Positions 7,424-7,590 of a DNA stretch of 7,590 bases are shown here, piece by piece (position 1 is the stretch's first letter; each line of letters begins with the position of its first letter). The stretch is taken from the NCBI GenBank assembly GCA_013349595.1, contig DUZI01000085.1:1-7590 (forward strand), given 5' to 3'. Made by a program: the position numbers and the translations under genes. Source of the stretch: Nitrospirota bacterium (GTDB lineage: Bacteria; Nitrospirota; Thermodesulfovibrionia; Thermodesulfovibrionales; Dissulfurispiraceae). A model generated the notes under the pieces. That model saw only the letters and a program-made list of their open reading frames with translations. It did not search any database and was not told where the DNA came from.

Positions 7424-7588
7424 TCATAGAAACCATCTGCTTAAATCAAGCCTTTTGTATAGGTTTTTTTGCATTTTCAAAATCAGGAACATCGCCACTA
7501 AATTTGACAACGACCAACTATATCTTGACTTGAACTTCAGATACCTCAATACCAGTATCGATATCAATGCTGTCCAAATCTGTATCAT
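7424..7588 (-). CDS. IS4-family-like transposase, C-terminal 54 codons only
   Basis: The frame is open to the right edge and ends with TGA at 7426-7424. The visible residues include QIWTALISILVLRYLKF (residues 3-19), directly followed by KSRYSWSLSNLVAMF (20-34). The pattern of a TQIWTAL-type helix, a basic KYLKFKSR-type stretch and then GWSLSNLVALL is, from memory, what IS4-family (DDE) transposases of the DUF4372-associated group show near their C-termini. The last 20 residues (ending RLDLSRWFL) fit less well, since relatives usually continue with an aromatic YRDLWEWL-type segment and a proline-rich end. This copy may carry a small indel or be degenerate. The catalytic core lies outside the window. 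The Met at 7588 is internal, not a start. Confidence 0.7.
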   Translation of the reverse strand: MIQIWTALISILVLRYLKFKSRYSWSLSNLVAMFLILKMQKNLYKRLDLSRWFL

Positions 7589-7590
7589 CA

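Larger units (their letters stand above)
7399..7590 (-). mobile_element. End of an IS4-family-like insertion sequence, rest beyond the right edge
   Basis: The transposase 3' end and a terminal-repeat-like sequence together mark one end of an insertion sequence that continues past the window. The outer boundary is placed at about 7399, where CACTGCTGTCCAAAA begins, and the transposase stop lies about 10 bp inside that repeat, as is normal for compact IS elements. The other end and any target duplication are not visible. Whether the copy is intact cannot be judged. Confidence 0.65.

Noticed and set aside
7568..7578. Second copy of TGCTGTCCAAA, the core of the IS terminal repeat, 166 bp inside the element
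   Set aside because: In the transposase frame it encodes part of IWTAL, a conserved-looking stretch, so the match is most likely coincidence and not a nested IS end. It is also in the same orientation as the outer repeat rather than inverted.
7447..7590. Another minus-strand frame with protein-like stretches (IDIDTGIEVSEVQVKI, stop, then KFSGDVPDFENAKKPIQKA, stop), which might suggest a stop-codon readthrough
   Set aside because: It is a shadow of the transposase frame, which stays open over the same bases and carries recognisable family residues.
7422..7590. Plus-strand frame open for about 56 codons to the right edge
   Set aside because: It has no ATG or GTG start, no ribosome-binding site and no recognisable motif, and lies opposite the transposase frame.

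Overview
The window is AT-rich bacterial chromosome (about one third G+C by eye). It carries the distal part of a cell-division and wall cluster on the minus strand: tsaD, ddl, ftsQ, ftsA, ftsZ. A sensory hybrid histidine kinase converges on ftsZ from the left, and the end of an insertion sequence lies at the right edge. The PAS/PAS/HisKA/HATPase/receiver kinase (H-box AGGIAHDFNNIL, receiver DITIPGGMGG), an FtsQ-FtsA-FtsZ set and a single-membrane-span FtsQ all point to a Gram-negative lineage. A low-G+C member of the Desulfobacterota/Nitrospirota type would fit, but the phylum is an inference and cannot be settled from this window.

Layout, left to right. (1) Positions 3-1826, plus strand: hybrid histidine kinase, open at the left edge. 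(2) Positions 1837-3108, minus: ftsZ, with only 10 bp between its stop and the kinase stop. (3) Positions 3109-3343: the only sizeable gap inside the cluster. It holds a good sigma70-type promoter pointing at ftsZ, a run of A-tracts, and a leader with a 29-codon small ORF that has its own Shine-Dalgarno and overlaps the ftsZ start. (4) Positions 3344-7321, minus: ftsA, ftsQ, ddl and tsaD, tightly packed (26-bp overlap, 3-bp gap, 11-bp gap) and so probably one transcript. (5) Positions 7322-7398: a short AT-rich gap with a possible weak tsaD promoter. (6) From about 7399 to the right edge: one end of an IS4-family-like element, with a terminal repeat and the C-terminal 54 codons of its transposase on the minus strand.

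How the genes work together. Ddl makes the D-Ala-D-Ala dipeptide for peptidoglycan precursors. FtsQ is the membrane-anchored divisome scaffold, FtsA tethers FtsZ to the membrane, and FtsZ builds the ring. TsaD acts in tRNA t6A modification and is not functionally part of division; it sits where murC/murB usually precede ddl. The ftsZ gene seems to have extra expression control of its own through the promoter and leader after ftsA.

No clearly new system is visible. The points most worth a second look are the ftsZ leader small ORF and the IS end placed about 77 bp upstream of an essential gene cluster.
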